From positions 62,001-126,000 of the forward strand of contig NZ_JWLW01000066.1 in the NCBI RefSeq assembly GCF_000808575.1: a stretch of 64,000 bases of DNA, written 5' to 3'. The notes beneath the pieces are model-generated. The model did not search any database and was not told the origin of the DNA. It worked only from the letters and a program-made list of their open reading frames with translations. The position numbers were made by a program, and so were the translations under genes. The DNA comes from Alteromonas marina (lineage in GTDB: Bacteria; Pseudomonadota; Gammaproteobacteria; Enterobacterales; Alteromonadaceae). Positions 16,126-24,905 of this stretch are shown here, one piece after another (within the stretch, counting starts at the first letter, position 1; each line of letters opens with the position of its first letter).

Positions 16126-17484
16126 TTACGCTTTCTCCGACTCTGTGTGAGCAGCTACGATACCCGCAGTTTGCTCATCAAGAATGTGGATGATTGACTT
16201 GCTACGAGAAGCTACGATGCTATGAGTAAGGATTAGAGGCAGAGCCGCAATAATACCTTGAGCAGTAGTTACAAGAGCCATCGAGATACTTCCTGCCATC
16301 ATACGTGGGTCACCAGTACCGAATAGTGTGATGGTTTGGAACGTCTCGATCATACCAAGTACTGTACCTAGTAGACCTAGTAGAGGTGCAATCGCTGCGA
16401 AAATCTTGATTACATTGATGCCGCTTTCAATTTTTGGAAGCTCGCGAAGAATCGCTTCATCAAGTTTAAGCTCAAGGTTTTCTGCATCAGCAGTTTTGTT
16501 CTCTTGGTACACTTTAAGAATACGACCTAATGGGTTGCCTTCAGAAGGACTGTTAACGTTCTTAAGCTGTGAACGCATTTTACCACCAGTGATCGTAAGC
16601 GTGATCATTTTGTAAACACCAATTAGTAGACCAATCGCTAGCATAAGCGTGATTGTGTAACCAACAGGGCCACCTGCGTGATAACGCTCAGACATCGTCG
16701 CTTTCTGCTTCAATAGACCAAGGATTGCACCTTGAGAAGGGTCAGCAAAGAAAGGAACAATACCAGAAGTAGCGTCAATTAGATCGTTAGCAGAAGCTAC
16801 GAAGTGACCATCTGGTTGACGACCAAGAGGCTGAACAACTTCAGCTTCAGCGTCATACGCTAGGTAGCCTGCTTCACCAACAAGGTTGAAAGTACCAACA
16901 CGTACAACTTCTTGTTGTGAAGAACCACCGTCAAGATTAACTACTTCAGTGGTAAACTTAACTACTTCACCGCCTTCAGTCATTTCTTTTTGAAGTGCAA
17001 ACCATAGGTCTTCTAGTTCTTTAATGTTTGGAAGACCTTTAGAGTCTTCTGACATTTCAGCAAGGAACTGACCACGGCCTGGGAATTGTGCACTTACGAT
17101 TGATGTAGAGATACGGCCGTAAGCTTCAGAAGATGCTTGACGTACCACACCGAACATTTCACCAAGTGTACCTGTCGCTTGGTCTAGCTCAGCTGCTTTT
17201 TCGTTTAAGGTAACTTCGTTGTCAGAGAATTGCTTCTGTAGACGGTCACCACGAGCTTGTTCAGCTTTAAGGTCTGATTGTGCTTTGCGAAGTAGTGCTT
17301 GTTTGTCAGCACGTGCTGATTGGAATTCAGCTTCGCGTTGCTTGTCTAGGCGAGCTTCAGAAACGCGGTTCTGTTGAACCTGGTCTAGAAGATCTTTCAG
17401 GCTCTTTGCTTCCTGAGCCTGCGCTCCGGTTGCTGCAACTGCAACTGTCGCAGCGGCTAAAAGAGATTTGAATACTGGTTTCAT
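16126..17484 (-). CDS. ttpC: TtpC-like long MotA/TolQ/ExbB protein
   Basis: A protein of about 452 residues with signal peptide (MKPVFKSLLAAATVAVAATG to AQA), an N-terminal periplasmic coiled-coil region (roughly 30-120, rich in Glu/Gln/Lys/Ala), a middle domain, and a C-terminal TolQ/ExbB domain with three helices (GYTITLMLAIGLLIGVYKMI; IAPLLGLLGTVLGMIETF; LVTTAQGIIAALPLIL). It matches TtpC of Vibrio TonB2 systems, required there for siderophore receptor energisation. The ATG at 17484 is preferred over the upstream TTG because GGAG lies nine bases before it. It begins seven bases after the DUF3450 stop. Confidence 0.92.
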   Translation of the reverse strand: MKPVFKSLLAAATVAVAATGAQAQEAKSLKDLLDQVQQNRVSEARLDKQREAEFQSARADKQALLRKAQSDLKAEQARGDRLQKQFSDNEVTLNEKAAELDQATGTLGEMFGVVRQASSEAYGRISTSIVSAQFPGRGQFLAEMSEDSKGLPNIKELEDLWFALQKEMTEGGEVVKFTTEVVNLDGGSSQQEVVRVGTFNLVGEAGYLAYDAEAEVVQPLGRQPDGHFVASANDLIDATSGIVPFFADPSQGAILGLLKQKATMSERYHAGGPVGYTITLMLAIGLLIGVYKMITLTITGGKMRSQLKNVNSPSEGNPLGRILKVYQENKTADAENLELKLDEAILRELPKIESGINVIKIFAAIAPLLGLLGTVLGMIETFQTITLFGTGDPRMMAGSISMALVTTAQGIIAALPLILTHSIVASRSKSIIHILDEQTAGIVAAHTESEKA

Positions 17485-17490
17485 TAACAA

Positions 17491-18261
17491 TTACTCCGCT
17501 GCGCTAATTGGTAGTTTAATCAGATCCGCAGGAATGACGTTGTTAGCCATTTTAACTGCGTCAACAACTGAAGACAGATACTCGTCACCCAGTTTTTCCC
17601 ATGCGCGGCTTTCGTTGTTCCATACCCACGCGTGAGTTTGGTCAAGAGAAAGTGCAACTAGCGCCGTACGACCAAGGTTAAAGAAGTCAACAGTAACTTC
17701 TGTGCCTGCGTCGTCGATAGTACCTTGGTAAGAGTTGATTTTCGTACCGTATTCAACTTCTACTAGGTAAGCTTCTAGTACCTGACGGAACTGCTCAGAA
17801 ACAGTAACGTTAGAGTTAGCCATTAGATCGCGAAGACGCTCAACGCGCTGAAGACGCTCGTCTAAGTGAATTGGACGATCTAGCTTGATGAACTGCTCTA
17901 GGCTGTCAATCATGCGGAACATAAGAGGAACGATGCCCTGTTTAGTTTGTTCGATGCTGTCGATTTGACGCTGTAGAGAGTCGATTCCACGCTGCTGATC
18001 TGCAACAAGGCTAGCGATGTAATCATTGTAGATTTTAAGGTTTTCTGTCTCATCTACTGTTTGACGATACTCAACAAGTAGTTCTTGAGACTGTTCAAAC
18101 AACGTGTTGATTTTTTCTTGAGATTTCGCTGCAGCCGCGTGGATTTTCGCTTCTTCTTTATGAAGATCTTCAAGCGTATCTGCAGAGACTGCACTACCTG
18201 TTAGTGCGAATGCACCCATAACAGTAGAAGCAATAAGAGTTCTCTTGCTCATTTTGGACAT
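17491..18261 (-). CDS. DUF3450-family periplasmic protein, first gene of the TonB2-type operon
   Basis: A secreted protein of about 256 residues (signal peptide KRTLIASTVMGAFALTGSAV ending SA). The first 110 residues look like an alpha-helical coiled coil (LHKEEAKIHAAAAKSQEKIN; QQRGIDSLQRQIDSIEQTKQ), followed by the DUF3450 core with QFIKLDRPIHLDERLQRVER, YLVEVEYGTKINSYQG and TALVALSLDQTHAWVWN. Its function is unknown; it always accompanies ttpC-exbB-exbD-tonB in this group of bacteria. The frame reaches a TTG at 18270; ATGs at 18261 and 18252 are more likely starts. Confidence 0.88.
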   Translation of the reverse strand: MSKMSKRTLIASTVMGAFALTGSAVSADTLEDLHKEEAKIHAAAAKSQEKINTLFEQSQELLVEYRQTVDETENLKIYNDYIASLVADQQRGIDSLQRQIDSIEQTKQGIVPLMFRMIDSLEQFIKLDRPIHLDERLQRVERLRDLMANSNVTVSEQFRQVLEAYLVEVEYGTKINSYQGTIDDAGTEVTVDFFNLGRTALVALSLDQTHAWVWNNESRAWEKLGDEYLSSVVDAVKMANNVIPADLIKLPISAAE

Positions 18262-18378
18262 AGTTCCCAACCAAATTTCTTATTTGAATCCTCGCCGATA
18301 AGGAAAATATTCGGGCAAGGGGCGTATAAAACTTTCACAATTTTGTTTCAGGAATGTAGCACCGACGTCAATAGTCAG

Positions 18379-18394
18379 TACTACGAACGTAGTA
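18379..18394. promoter_or_regulatory. Inverted repeat in the upstream region of the TonB2-type operon
   Basis: TACTACG and CGTAGTA are perfect 7-bp arms around AA. The left end of the minus-strand copy overlaps a TATACT that could be a -10 box. It lies about 120 bases upstream of the DUF3450 start, in a 289-base gap, and could be an operator. Nothing else could be assigned there. Confidence 0.4.
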
Positions 18395-18550
18395 TACTCA
18401 CATGGAACGGTGTAATGAGTCAAGTAACGACCTCTTTACATCTACAACTTTCGAGATTGATCGCTTAAATTATATTCATATACTTAAGCGTCCTTTTCTA
18501 AATCAATTAAGTCAAGTTGTAGCTTGCCGCTGCGAGAGTTGGTCAAATAC

Positions 18551-19249
18551 CTAGCGAGTTCCAAACCAGCCAGTTAATGCGTATCGCGGTTTTTTAGCGA
18601 AAGGTGTTAAGTACGTGACGCTATGTATATGTTTCACGTCAAACAAACTTAATGTATTGAATGAGGGAGTCCAGCTTTCTAAGGTCTCACCATCTTCTTT
18701 GAAAAATTGTAGCAATCCTCCCCAATCAGGATGCCATTCTGGCGACAAATTGAAAACATACGCCAATTTTCTGCCTTCAGATTGAACGTCATCTCTATGC
18801 CGAGTTAAGAACTGGCCTGGAATATACTTTGTTGCTTGCATGCTAGCGTAGTTAATATCATTTATTCCTGTAATGTTACTAACTACATCTAACAGCTCTT
18901 TACTATTTACAATTTTATAAAAGTTGAGCAGAAATGGGTCTTTTTCTTCGGCTGTTATGTACTTACGCCCGTAAGAGAAACCATTACCCATTGCTGCATT
19001 TTCCATTAAATTGAAATATATCTGCTGACGCTGCGTGTCTTCTAACTCAGTCCATTCTTTTTTACTCATCACAGCATTTTTACCATCCACAAACATGGCG
19101 GTATCGAATTCAACTCTCTCGTTTAATGCTTGAAATGAAAGTGCAGCAAACTCGAAGTCCAATACTTTGTTAACTCTTACTTTGCCGTCTTTAGCGAAGT
19201 TCGATTTAATTTCATCGAAGTTTAAGTCTTTGTTCCAAAAATTTTTCAT
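18551..19249 (-). CDS. 2-oxoglutarate/Fe(II)-dependent oxygenase
   Basis: A 232-residue protein whose C-terminal half is a 2OG/Fe(II) oxygenase of the prolyl-4-hydroxylase-like type: metal ligands H151 and D153 in RHRDD, distal His 209 in VKHIHSVTYL, and R222 in RYALTGWF for 2-oxoglutarate. YVFNLSPEWHPDWGGLLQFF is the usual double-stranded helix segment. This set most resembles the Tpa1/Ofd1-like prolyl hydroxylase family, but the substrate is unknown. Good ribosome binding site AAAGAGACAACA. It is 19 bases after the TPR-oxygenase gene and the last gene of the cluster. Confidence 0.85.
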   Translation of the reverse strand: MKNFWNKDLNFDEIKSNFAKDGKVRVNKVLDFEFAALSFQALNERVEFDTAMFVDGKNAVMSKKEWTELEDTQRQQIYFNLMENAAMGNGFSYGRKYITAEEKDPFLLNFYKIVNSKELLDVVSNITGINDINYASMQATKYIPGQFLTRHRDDVQSEGRKLAYVFNLSPEWHPDWGGLLQFFKEDGETLESWTPSFNTLSLFDVKHIHSVTYLTPFAKKPRYALTGWFGTR

Positions 19250-19268
19250 TGTTGTCTCTTTTTATAAT

Positions 19269-21041
19269 TCAAGAAGATGAGATATCAAATGCTATAGTTA
19301 AACGCTTTTCATCAGATTTAAATGGGATGGTACCGTGCCAAAAATAAGAGGGGAAAATGACTAGCTTTCCAACTTCAGGCCGAACAGTGAACTCATGAGT
19401 TAGATCAGTTTTAAGTTTAAAATTTGGCGTACCAAAAGACAGATATCCCTCATGTTCTTCATGTGATAATTCAGATGGTATTTCAATATAAAAAACAGCA
19501 CTTAATCGCCCTTCTGGATGGACATGATTGGTATGGTAGCCTTTATCAGATAGAAAGACGGACCACGCTCCTACGATTGTAAAATCCTTGTTGGGCAACA
19601 CAACGAACTCATGCAGATCTTCTATTGCTTCAACTTCTGATATGTATTCCCTGACAGAGTTTTCAAAAAAAAGGCGTAATTCTGCTAGGTGCTCATTCTT
19701 CGAAGACAAGATATTCCCACGAGTTTGAGTACCACCATTGACCGTCTGTTGAAGAGGTGCCGATTTGGCATTATGCAACTGAGATACATGATCTTTTAAC
19801 AAGGCAATAAAGTGGCTAGCTGGTTTCCCTCCAACCACGTCAGGTAACTGGAAAGTTCGCACTAACTCTGAATAACGACAGTAACTTTCTCGATGCAGAT
19901 TGCGCTTTGAAAGTCTCTCTGCCACAGTCAAATAGGCCTTTGCCATTACAGATGAATCGCTTGATTTTGTTAATGGTGGCATAGCATTAAGTACATAGTC
20001 TGGCTTATCTACCTGCAATGCGTACTGCGCGGCGTCTAGCATCAAAGCTGAGTCAGTTTTATCCTTTAACAGCTTAAAAGCTTCTTGGTAATTTTCACCT
20101 GCGTGGTATAGGCGTGCCTTGCATTGTAAATATGCTGTCGACGAACGATCTAAATTAGGGTGACTATTCAATAAAGTTTCAGCTAACTCGACGTTCCCCA
20201 TTCGCAAATATTGTTCTGCCAATGCAATAAGCATTTCATTGCTAGTATTCCCGCTTTGAATGGCAGACTCAAAAATCGCTAACGATTTATTGATTAAACC
20301 AACTTCTGCGTATATAGATGCAAGATTTTTATAGCTGTCGACGTAATAAGGGTTTAACTGGATGGCTCTTTCATATGACTCTATTGCGCTTTCAAGTTTA
20401 TTCAGGTCTGAATACGCATTGCCTAGGTTATGATACAGCTGAAAATTGTTAAGCCCATTTAATTTAGCTCGCTGTAAAAGGTTTAGCGCCTTTTCAGAAT
20501 CTTCTAAACGCCTAAAAACTGTCGCTAAATTATGCAGCGCTGTAGTGTTATTCTGGTCCTCTTTGAGAACAGTTTTATAAAGTTCAGCGGCCTTTGTAAG
20601 CACTCCTCTACTATCGAATAGCCCTGCGACATGATTGGTTAAAGCAATATTATTTTGAGAGGTTTTTAATTTTTGATACCAACTCTCTAGTTCGATGTCA
20701 TTACAAACACCGCTAGCGGCTCGAAGAAAGAGCTTTGTTGTTTCGAATGAATTGTTATTAAAAGGTGCTAGACAACGATAGGCGTCTTCATATCTGTTTA
20801 GGACTAGAAGACATTTAGCATATTCACATAGTACGGTAATATTGGATTGCGTCTTTTCATATGCATATGTCAAAAGCGACAACGCATTTTCGGCTCTGTT
20901 AGTATCGAGAAGTAATTTTCCGTATAGATAATTTAAGTTTATATCAGAAGCATTCTTATCAAACAGTGATTTATAACCTGCCTCAGCCTCTGTCAAATGG
21001 CCTTTCTGATGAAGGCTCATTATGCTTTCAAGCTTTCTCAT
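19269..21041 (-). CDS. TPR protein fused to a C-terminal 2OG/Fe(II)-oxygenase-like domain
   Basis: A 590-residue cytosolic protein. Residues 1 to about 400 are tetratricopeptide repeats (for example LYGKLLLDTNRAENALSLLT, LHNLATVFRRLEDSEKALNL, YHNLGNAYSDLNKLESAIES, YKNLASIYAEVGLINKSLAI). Residues from about 460 are a TIGR02466-type 2OG-oxygenase domain: NHVHPEGRLSAVFYIEIP with H506 and H508, LVIFPSYFWHGTIP with H569, and R580 in KRLTIAFDI. A canonical HxD carboxylate is not evident. TPR-plus-oxygenase proteins of this kind often sit by TonB receptors in marine bacteria; the target is unknown. It overlaps the methyltransferase gene by 14 bases. Confidence 0.85.
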   Translation of the reverse strand: MRKLESIMSLHQKGHLTEAEAGYKSLFDKNASDINLNYLYGKLLLDTNRAENALSLLTYAYEKTQSNITVLCEYAKCLLVLNRYEDAYRCLAPFNNNSFETTKLFLRAASGVCNDIELESWYQKLKTSQNNIALTNHVAGLFDSRGVLTKAAELYKTVLKEDQNNTTALHNLATVFRRLEDSEKALNLLQRAKLNGLNNFQLYHNLGNAYSDLNKLESAIESYERAIQLNPYYVDSYKNLASIYAEVGLINKSLAIFESAIQSGNTSNEMLIALAEQYLRMGNVELAETLLNSHPNLDRSSTAYLQCKARLYHAGENYQEAFKLLKDKTDSALMLDAAQYALQVDKPDYVLNAMPPLTKSSDSSVMAKAYLTVAERLSKRNLHRESYCRYSELVRTFQLPDVVGGKPASHFIALLKDHVSQLHNAKSAPLQQTVNGGTQTRGNILSSKNEHLAELRLFFENSVREYISEVEAIEDLHEFVVLPNKDFTIVGAWSVFLSDKGYHTNHVHPEGRLSAVFYIEIPSELSHEEHEGYLSFGTPNFKLKTDLTHEFTVRPEVGKLVIFPSYFWHGTIPFKSDEKRLTIAFDISSS

Positions 21042-21939
21042 TATTCACTCTTTTATTAAATCTCAAATCCCATGCTACTGGTAATTCTTTATTTTTGAGT
21101 AAAAACGGGCGAACACCCCAGCTATCTGAATATTTTCCACTGGTTATCTGTTTTATGTCAGAAGTTGATAACGCAACATCACAAATAGCAGATACGCGAC
21201 GATAGATCGTTCCTAACTGCTGCTCAAAGCCCTTTATCCATGCCAATATATCAGAATGGGCATATTGTTTGTAAGATAGAAATAACTGCTTAATTCCATT
21301 GACGAAATGAAGGCTTCCCGCACACCACTTGTTGTCCAATGTTGATAGATGAGATAGATATTGTTTAGCTCGTTTTTCATAAGCGTTTGGGTCAGTCGCG
21401 ACCAGATTAGCTATCTGTAATGCATTTTCAAAGGCATGAATTTCAAATAAGCTCTCCATCCCCTCTTTTTCACGCTTATATCGAGAATATATGTGTCCGT
21501 CTTTGTAGTGACAAAGTGCAATGAATTTCGAGCCTTCTTTCATCATCGTTGGCATGTTTTTAATTGCGTCGACACCTAAATACTCAATACCGAACTGACT
21601 TACAATAAAATCAAACTCGAGCAGTTTTTCTTTGGGAAGATTGGACGTCTTATTCAAAATAACCTGGGCATCAGGAACATTTTTTTTCAAGGAATTTAGT
21701 GCATCTGTACTACAATCTAAACCTACTTTGCGATTAAAAGGTTTATCTCCGAAACTTTGAAAAAGAGCACCAGCACCGCAAGCTATATCTATTACGCTCT
21801 GCATTTCTGTATCATTTGGTATGTTTTGAGACCAAAACTGCTCAAAATCTGAAATGCTTTTGCCATTGTCTTCAGTGAACAACACTTTGCTATCAGGATT
21901 TTCTTTCCAGTACTGATTCCAGTCGTCTATTGTACCCAT
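21028..21939 (-). CDS. SAM-dependent methyltransferase, class I
   Basis: A protein of about 303 residues with Rossmann methyltransferase motifs: SVIDIACGAGALFQSFG (motif I), KVGLDCSTDALNSLKK, and FDFIVSQFGIEYLG (motif IV region), followed by SKFIALCHYKDGHIYSRYKR. The C-terminal half matches no family I know, so the substrate is unknown. The frame opens at 21975, but that start lies in the terminator hairpin of the receptor gene; the ATG at 21939 (MGTIDDWNQYW) has AAGGAG five bases upstream and is chosen. It is first of three overlapping or close genes with two 2OG oxygenases. Confidence 0.85.
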   Translation of the reverse strand: MGTIDDWNQYWKENPDSKVLFTEDNGKSISDFEQFWSQNIPNDTEMQSVIDIACGAGALFQSFGDKPFNRKVGLDCSTDALNSLKKNVPDAQVILNKTSNLPKEKLLEFDFIVSQFGIEYLGVDAIKNMPTMMKEGSKFIALCHYKDGHIYSRYKREKEGMESLFEIHAFENALQIANLVATDPNAYEKRAKQYLSHLSTLDNKWCAGSLHFVNGIKQLFLSYKQYAHSDILAWIKGFEQQLGTIYRRVSAICDVALSTSDIKQITSGKYSDSWGVRPFLLKNKELPVAWDLRFNKRVNNEKA

Positions 21940-21959
21940 GATTCTCCTTATAAAGAGCA

Positions 21960-21989
21960 AAAAAAAAGTGGGCAATGCCCACTTTTTTA
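21960..21989 (-). terminator. Strong terminator after the 22005-24905 TonB receptor
   Basis: Stem GTGGGC/GCCCAC (21968-21973, 21977-21982) with an AAT loop is flanked by A7 and T6, so it can work in both directions. It lies 15 bases past the receptor stop and about 21 bases before the methyltransferase start codon. The methyltransferase operon therefore depends on read-through or a promoter inside the receptor gene. Confidence 0.92.
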
Positions 21990-22004
21990 TAAAGCAATAA
22001 GCTA

Positions 22005-24905
22005 TTAGAAGCTAGCTGAGATACCTACGAAGTAAGTTCTACCAAATACATCGTATGTTGCAGGGTATGTATTTGACTGCTCAGCATTACCACCGAAGCG
22101 AGGCGCTTCACGGTCTGCTAGGTTACGAATACCTGCGTTTAGACGATAGTTTTCGCCAATGTGGTAAGTACCTGACAGATCGAAGTAGCTGAATGAACCA
22201 GTGTCTTCTTGGAAGTAAACAGTACCTTCATCATCATCTTCAGTTGCACCGATAAAGCGCCATAGAAGCTGAACGTCAAAGTCGTCCATACCCCAAGCGA
22301 CTGTCATACGGTGAACGTACTCAGGAGTTGGCTCGCCACAAGTATTACCAAATGTACCCGCACAATCGATAACCTCTGAACCAGCGAATGACTGGAACGA
22401 GCTCTCAGTTGTGTAAGTAGCAAGGTAGTTAACACGCATGTCACCGCCCGCTACTTCCATAGCGTAGTCAGCTACGATATCAACACCAGTAAGTTTGATT
22501 GAACCTACGTTCTGGCTAAGAATTTCTACGAAATCAATAGAGCCATCTGGGCGACGGTTAACAACATCACAGAATGCAGAACCTACACCACCTAGTTCAT
22601 TTGACGGGTCATAACACGTAGAAAGAACGTTGTTGGTACCACCACCAAAACCGAATACCGCGTCTTCAATATCAATATCGAAGTAGTCAACAGACACGCT
22701 TAGTTCGTCCATTGGCGTAATTACGAAACCAACAGACATTGTGTCAGCTGTTTCTTCTTGAAGATTAGGGTTACCACCACTTACCTGACGAGTCTGGCCA
22801 GATACTGCGTCAAGTGTTGGAGTAAACACTGCATCAGCAGGAACGCCTGTCGCTGTACAAATTGCGCGAACTGCATCAGATTGGTTAGACGCTTTTGATG
22901 AACATGGATCTTCAGCTGGTGGGAAGCCTTCGTTCTGTGGTGAGAAAAGCTCGCCAATGTTCGGAGCACGTACCGCACGGTTGAAGCTTGAGCGGAAACG
23001 AAGAGTGTCGTTAACAGTCCATGAACCCGCAATCTTATAAGCATTTACGCCGCCTACTGTTGACCAATCTGCGTAGCGATATGCTAGCTCTAAATCAACA
23101 AGTTCAGCAAACTCAACACCTTCTACAAGAGGTAGATACGCTTCAACAAAATATTCGTTTACGTCAAAGGCACCAGCAACTGGACCTGAACCGTTGAATC
23201 CAGCAATTGTACCAGCTGCAAGATCCTGCGATGGATCAAAAGAGAAGCTCTCTTCGCGACGCTCAAAACCAAACGCGATTCCGATTGGGCCACCTGGAAG
23301 TTCAAAGAAGTCCATTGTGTCGCCGCTGATATTGAAACCGTAAAGTTTCTGTTCGTACTCAGACGTAGAGTTTACGCGAGTGCGAAGGAAGTCTGCAGCA
23401 TCAGCAGAAATGTTGCCTTCACCAAACAGATTCATAGGTGAACAACTAACTAGTGAACCATTCGCTGCAGTATTTGCACAGCTTGGGTTTCCGTCTGCGT
23501 CTAGGATAACATTTCCAGCTTCATCCGTAGCAAGGATAAGTGCTTGGTCAAAACGTGCACGGTTTACGTTACCTAACTGGATTGAGTTTTGGTTAACGCG
23601 TCCAGTTTGGAAGTACGTGTCATATGTCCATGCTGAATCACCGAATGAACCACGAAGGCCAGCAAGCATTGAGAACATCGTGTTGTCGTCTTCAACAATA
23701 CGAGGACCAACTTCTAGCAAACGACGACGAAGGAACGCAGTACCTGTGTCTGCAATACCATCACCATCAGTATCAACGTCACCACCTACAGCATCAGAAA
23801 GAATCTGCTGTGCTGCTGGGTCAATAAATGGGTTGCCGTCAAGCGTAAACGTCGACGTTTGGAAAATAGGTGTAGCTGCTAGCTGCTGAGGAACGTCACT
23901 GTTTGCAAAACTACCGCGCATATACACTTCAGTAGTGTCATTGATTTCGAAATGACCCATTGCTGTAATGTTATGACGCTGCTGTGGCAACTGAAGATAG
24001 TTTACTGGAGCGAAGTTATAGAAATCATTCTCAGCACCACCCTGTACGAATGGACGAATGCTTCCATCTTGGTTGAAAATGGCGCCACTGTTGAATGATT
24101 CTGGCAGACCAGAAGTGAAGATTGACGTACCTGGTACGCCCGATGAACCGAATGGTTCTAGGAACAAACTGCCGTCAGCATTTGCAGCGTCTGTTAGTGC
24201 AACGCTAGAGATATCACGAGAGTCAGCAAAAAGCGCTGAACGCTCAGTGTACTGCATACTTACAACAACGTTACCGCGATCATCTGCAAAGTTACCACCT
24301 AAAGTAAGTGAGCCGTTCCAAATTTCAGCGTCACCTTCTTCAGTAGTCTCAAAACTTGTATTGAAATCTACGCCTTCAAAGTTCTTTTTAAGCGCAAAGT
24401 TAACAACACCCGCTACCGCGTCAGAACCATATACCGCAGATGCACCACCTGTTAGTACTTCTACGTTTTCGATAAGCGCCGCTGGGATTGTGTTGATGTC
24501 AACTGTACCACCAGATGTAGTAGGAACAGCGCGAACACCGTCAATAAGAACCAATGTTCTGTTTGTGCCAAGACCACGAAGGTCAACTGTAGCGATACCA
24601 CCACCTGGGTTGTTAGACGAACGGTCTAGACCTGGAATTGTTTGTGGTAGTGTGTTTAGAAGCGCTTCGGTGTTAACCGAGTTGGTTAATTCAAATTGCT
24701 CGATACCAACAGTAGCAACTGGCGCGTTGCTTACGAAGTCAACCTTGCGGATACGAGAACCAACAACCTGCACTTTTTCAACTGCAGCTTCTTCTACCTG
24801 TGCATCTTCTTGAGCGTACGCTGGTACGCTAATTCCTGTCGCCGCTACCGCACCGAATGCGCACGCTAGCTTAACTGACTTAGCCAGCTTAGAGTTTGTA
24901 AACAT
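22005..24905 (-). CDS. TonB-dependent receptor (large, ligand unknown)
   Basis: A 966-residue receptor with signal peptide MFTNSKLAKSVKLACAFGAV to AYAQ, a likely TonB box EKVQVVGSRI near residue 43, a plug (ALLNTLPQTIPGLDRSS, ATVDLRGLGTNRTLVLIDGV, VEVLTGGASAVYGSDAVAGV) and a long barrel ending FGRTYFVGISASF with a terminal Phe. Paired cysteines (DPCSSKASNQSDAVRAICTA; CYDPSNELGGVGSAFCD) probably form loop disulphides. This plug type is common in Alteromonas receptors of the peptide and polysaccharide classes; the ligand cannot be read. Downstream are a methyltransferase and two oxygenase genes on the same strand. Confidence 0.93.
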   Translation of the reverse strand: MFTNSKLAKSVKLACAFGAVAATGISVPAYAQEDAQVEEAAVEKVQVVGSRIRKVDFVSNAPVATVGIEQFELTNSVNTEALLNTLPQTIPGLDRSSNNPGGGIATVDLRGLGTNRTLVLIDGVRAVPTTSGGTVDINTIPAALIENVEVLTGGASAVYGSDAVAGVVNFALKKNFEGVDFNTSFETTEEGDAEIWNGSLTLGGNFADDRGNVVVSMQYTERSALFADSRDISSVALTDAANADGSLFLEPFGSSGVPGTSIFTSGLPESFNSGAIFNQDGSIRPFVQGGAENDFYNFAPVNYLQLPQQRHNITAMGHFEINDTTEVYMRGSFANSDVPQQLAATPIFQTSTFTLDGNPFIDPAAQQILSDAVGGDVDTDGDGIADTGTAFLRRRLLEVGPRIVEDDNTMFSMLAGLRGSFGDSAWTYDTYFQTGRVNQNSIQLGNVNRARFDQALILATDEAGNVILDADGNPSCANTAANGSLVSCSPMNLFGEGNISADAADFLRTRVNSTSEYEQKLYGFNISGDTMDFFELPGGPIGIAFGFERREESFSFDPSQDLAAGTIAGFNGSGPVAGAFDVNEYFVEAYLPLVEGVEFAELVDLELAYRYADWSTVGGVNAYKIAGSWTVNDTLRFRSSFNRAVRAPNIGELFSPQNEGFPPAEDPCSSKASNQSDAVRAICTATGVPADAVFTPTLDAVSGQTRQVSGGNPNLQEETADTMSVGFVITPMDELSVSVDYFDIDIEDAVFGFGGGTNNVLSTCYDPSNELGGVGSAFCDVVNRRPDGSIDFVEILSQNVGSIKLTGVDIVADYAMEVAGGDMRVNYLATYTTESSFQSFAGSEVIDCAGTFGNTCGEPTPEYVHRMTVAWGMDDFDVQLLWRFIGATEDDDEGTVYFQEDTGSFSYFDLSGTYHIGENYRLNAGIRNLADREAPRFGGNAEQSNTYPATYDVFGRTYFVGISASF

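Noticed and set aside
24058-24813. 251-codon plus-strand frame
   Set aside because: It is antisense to the 966-residue TonB receptor, with Ser/Thr/Pro-rich content and no start signal.
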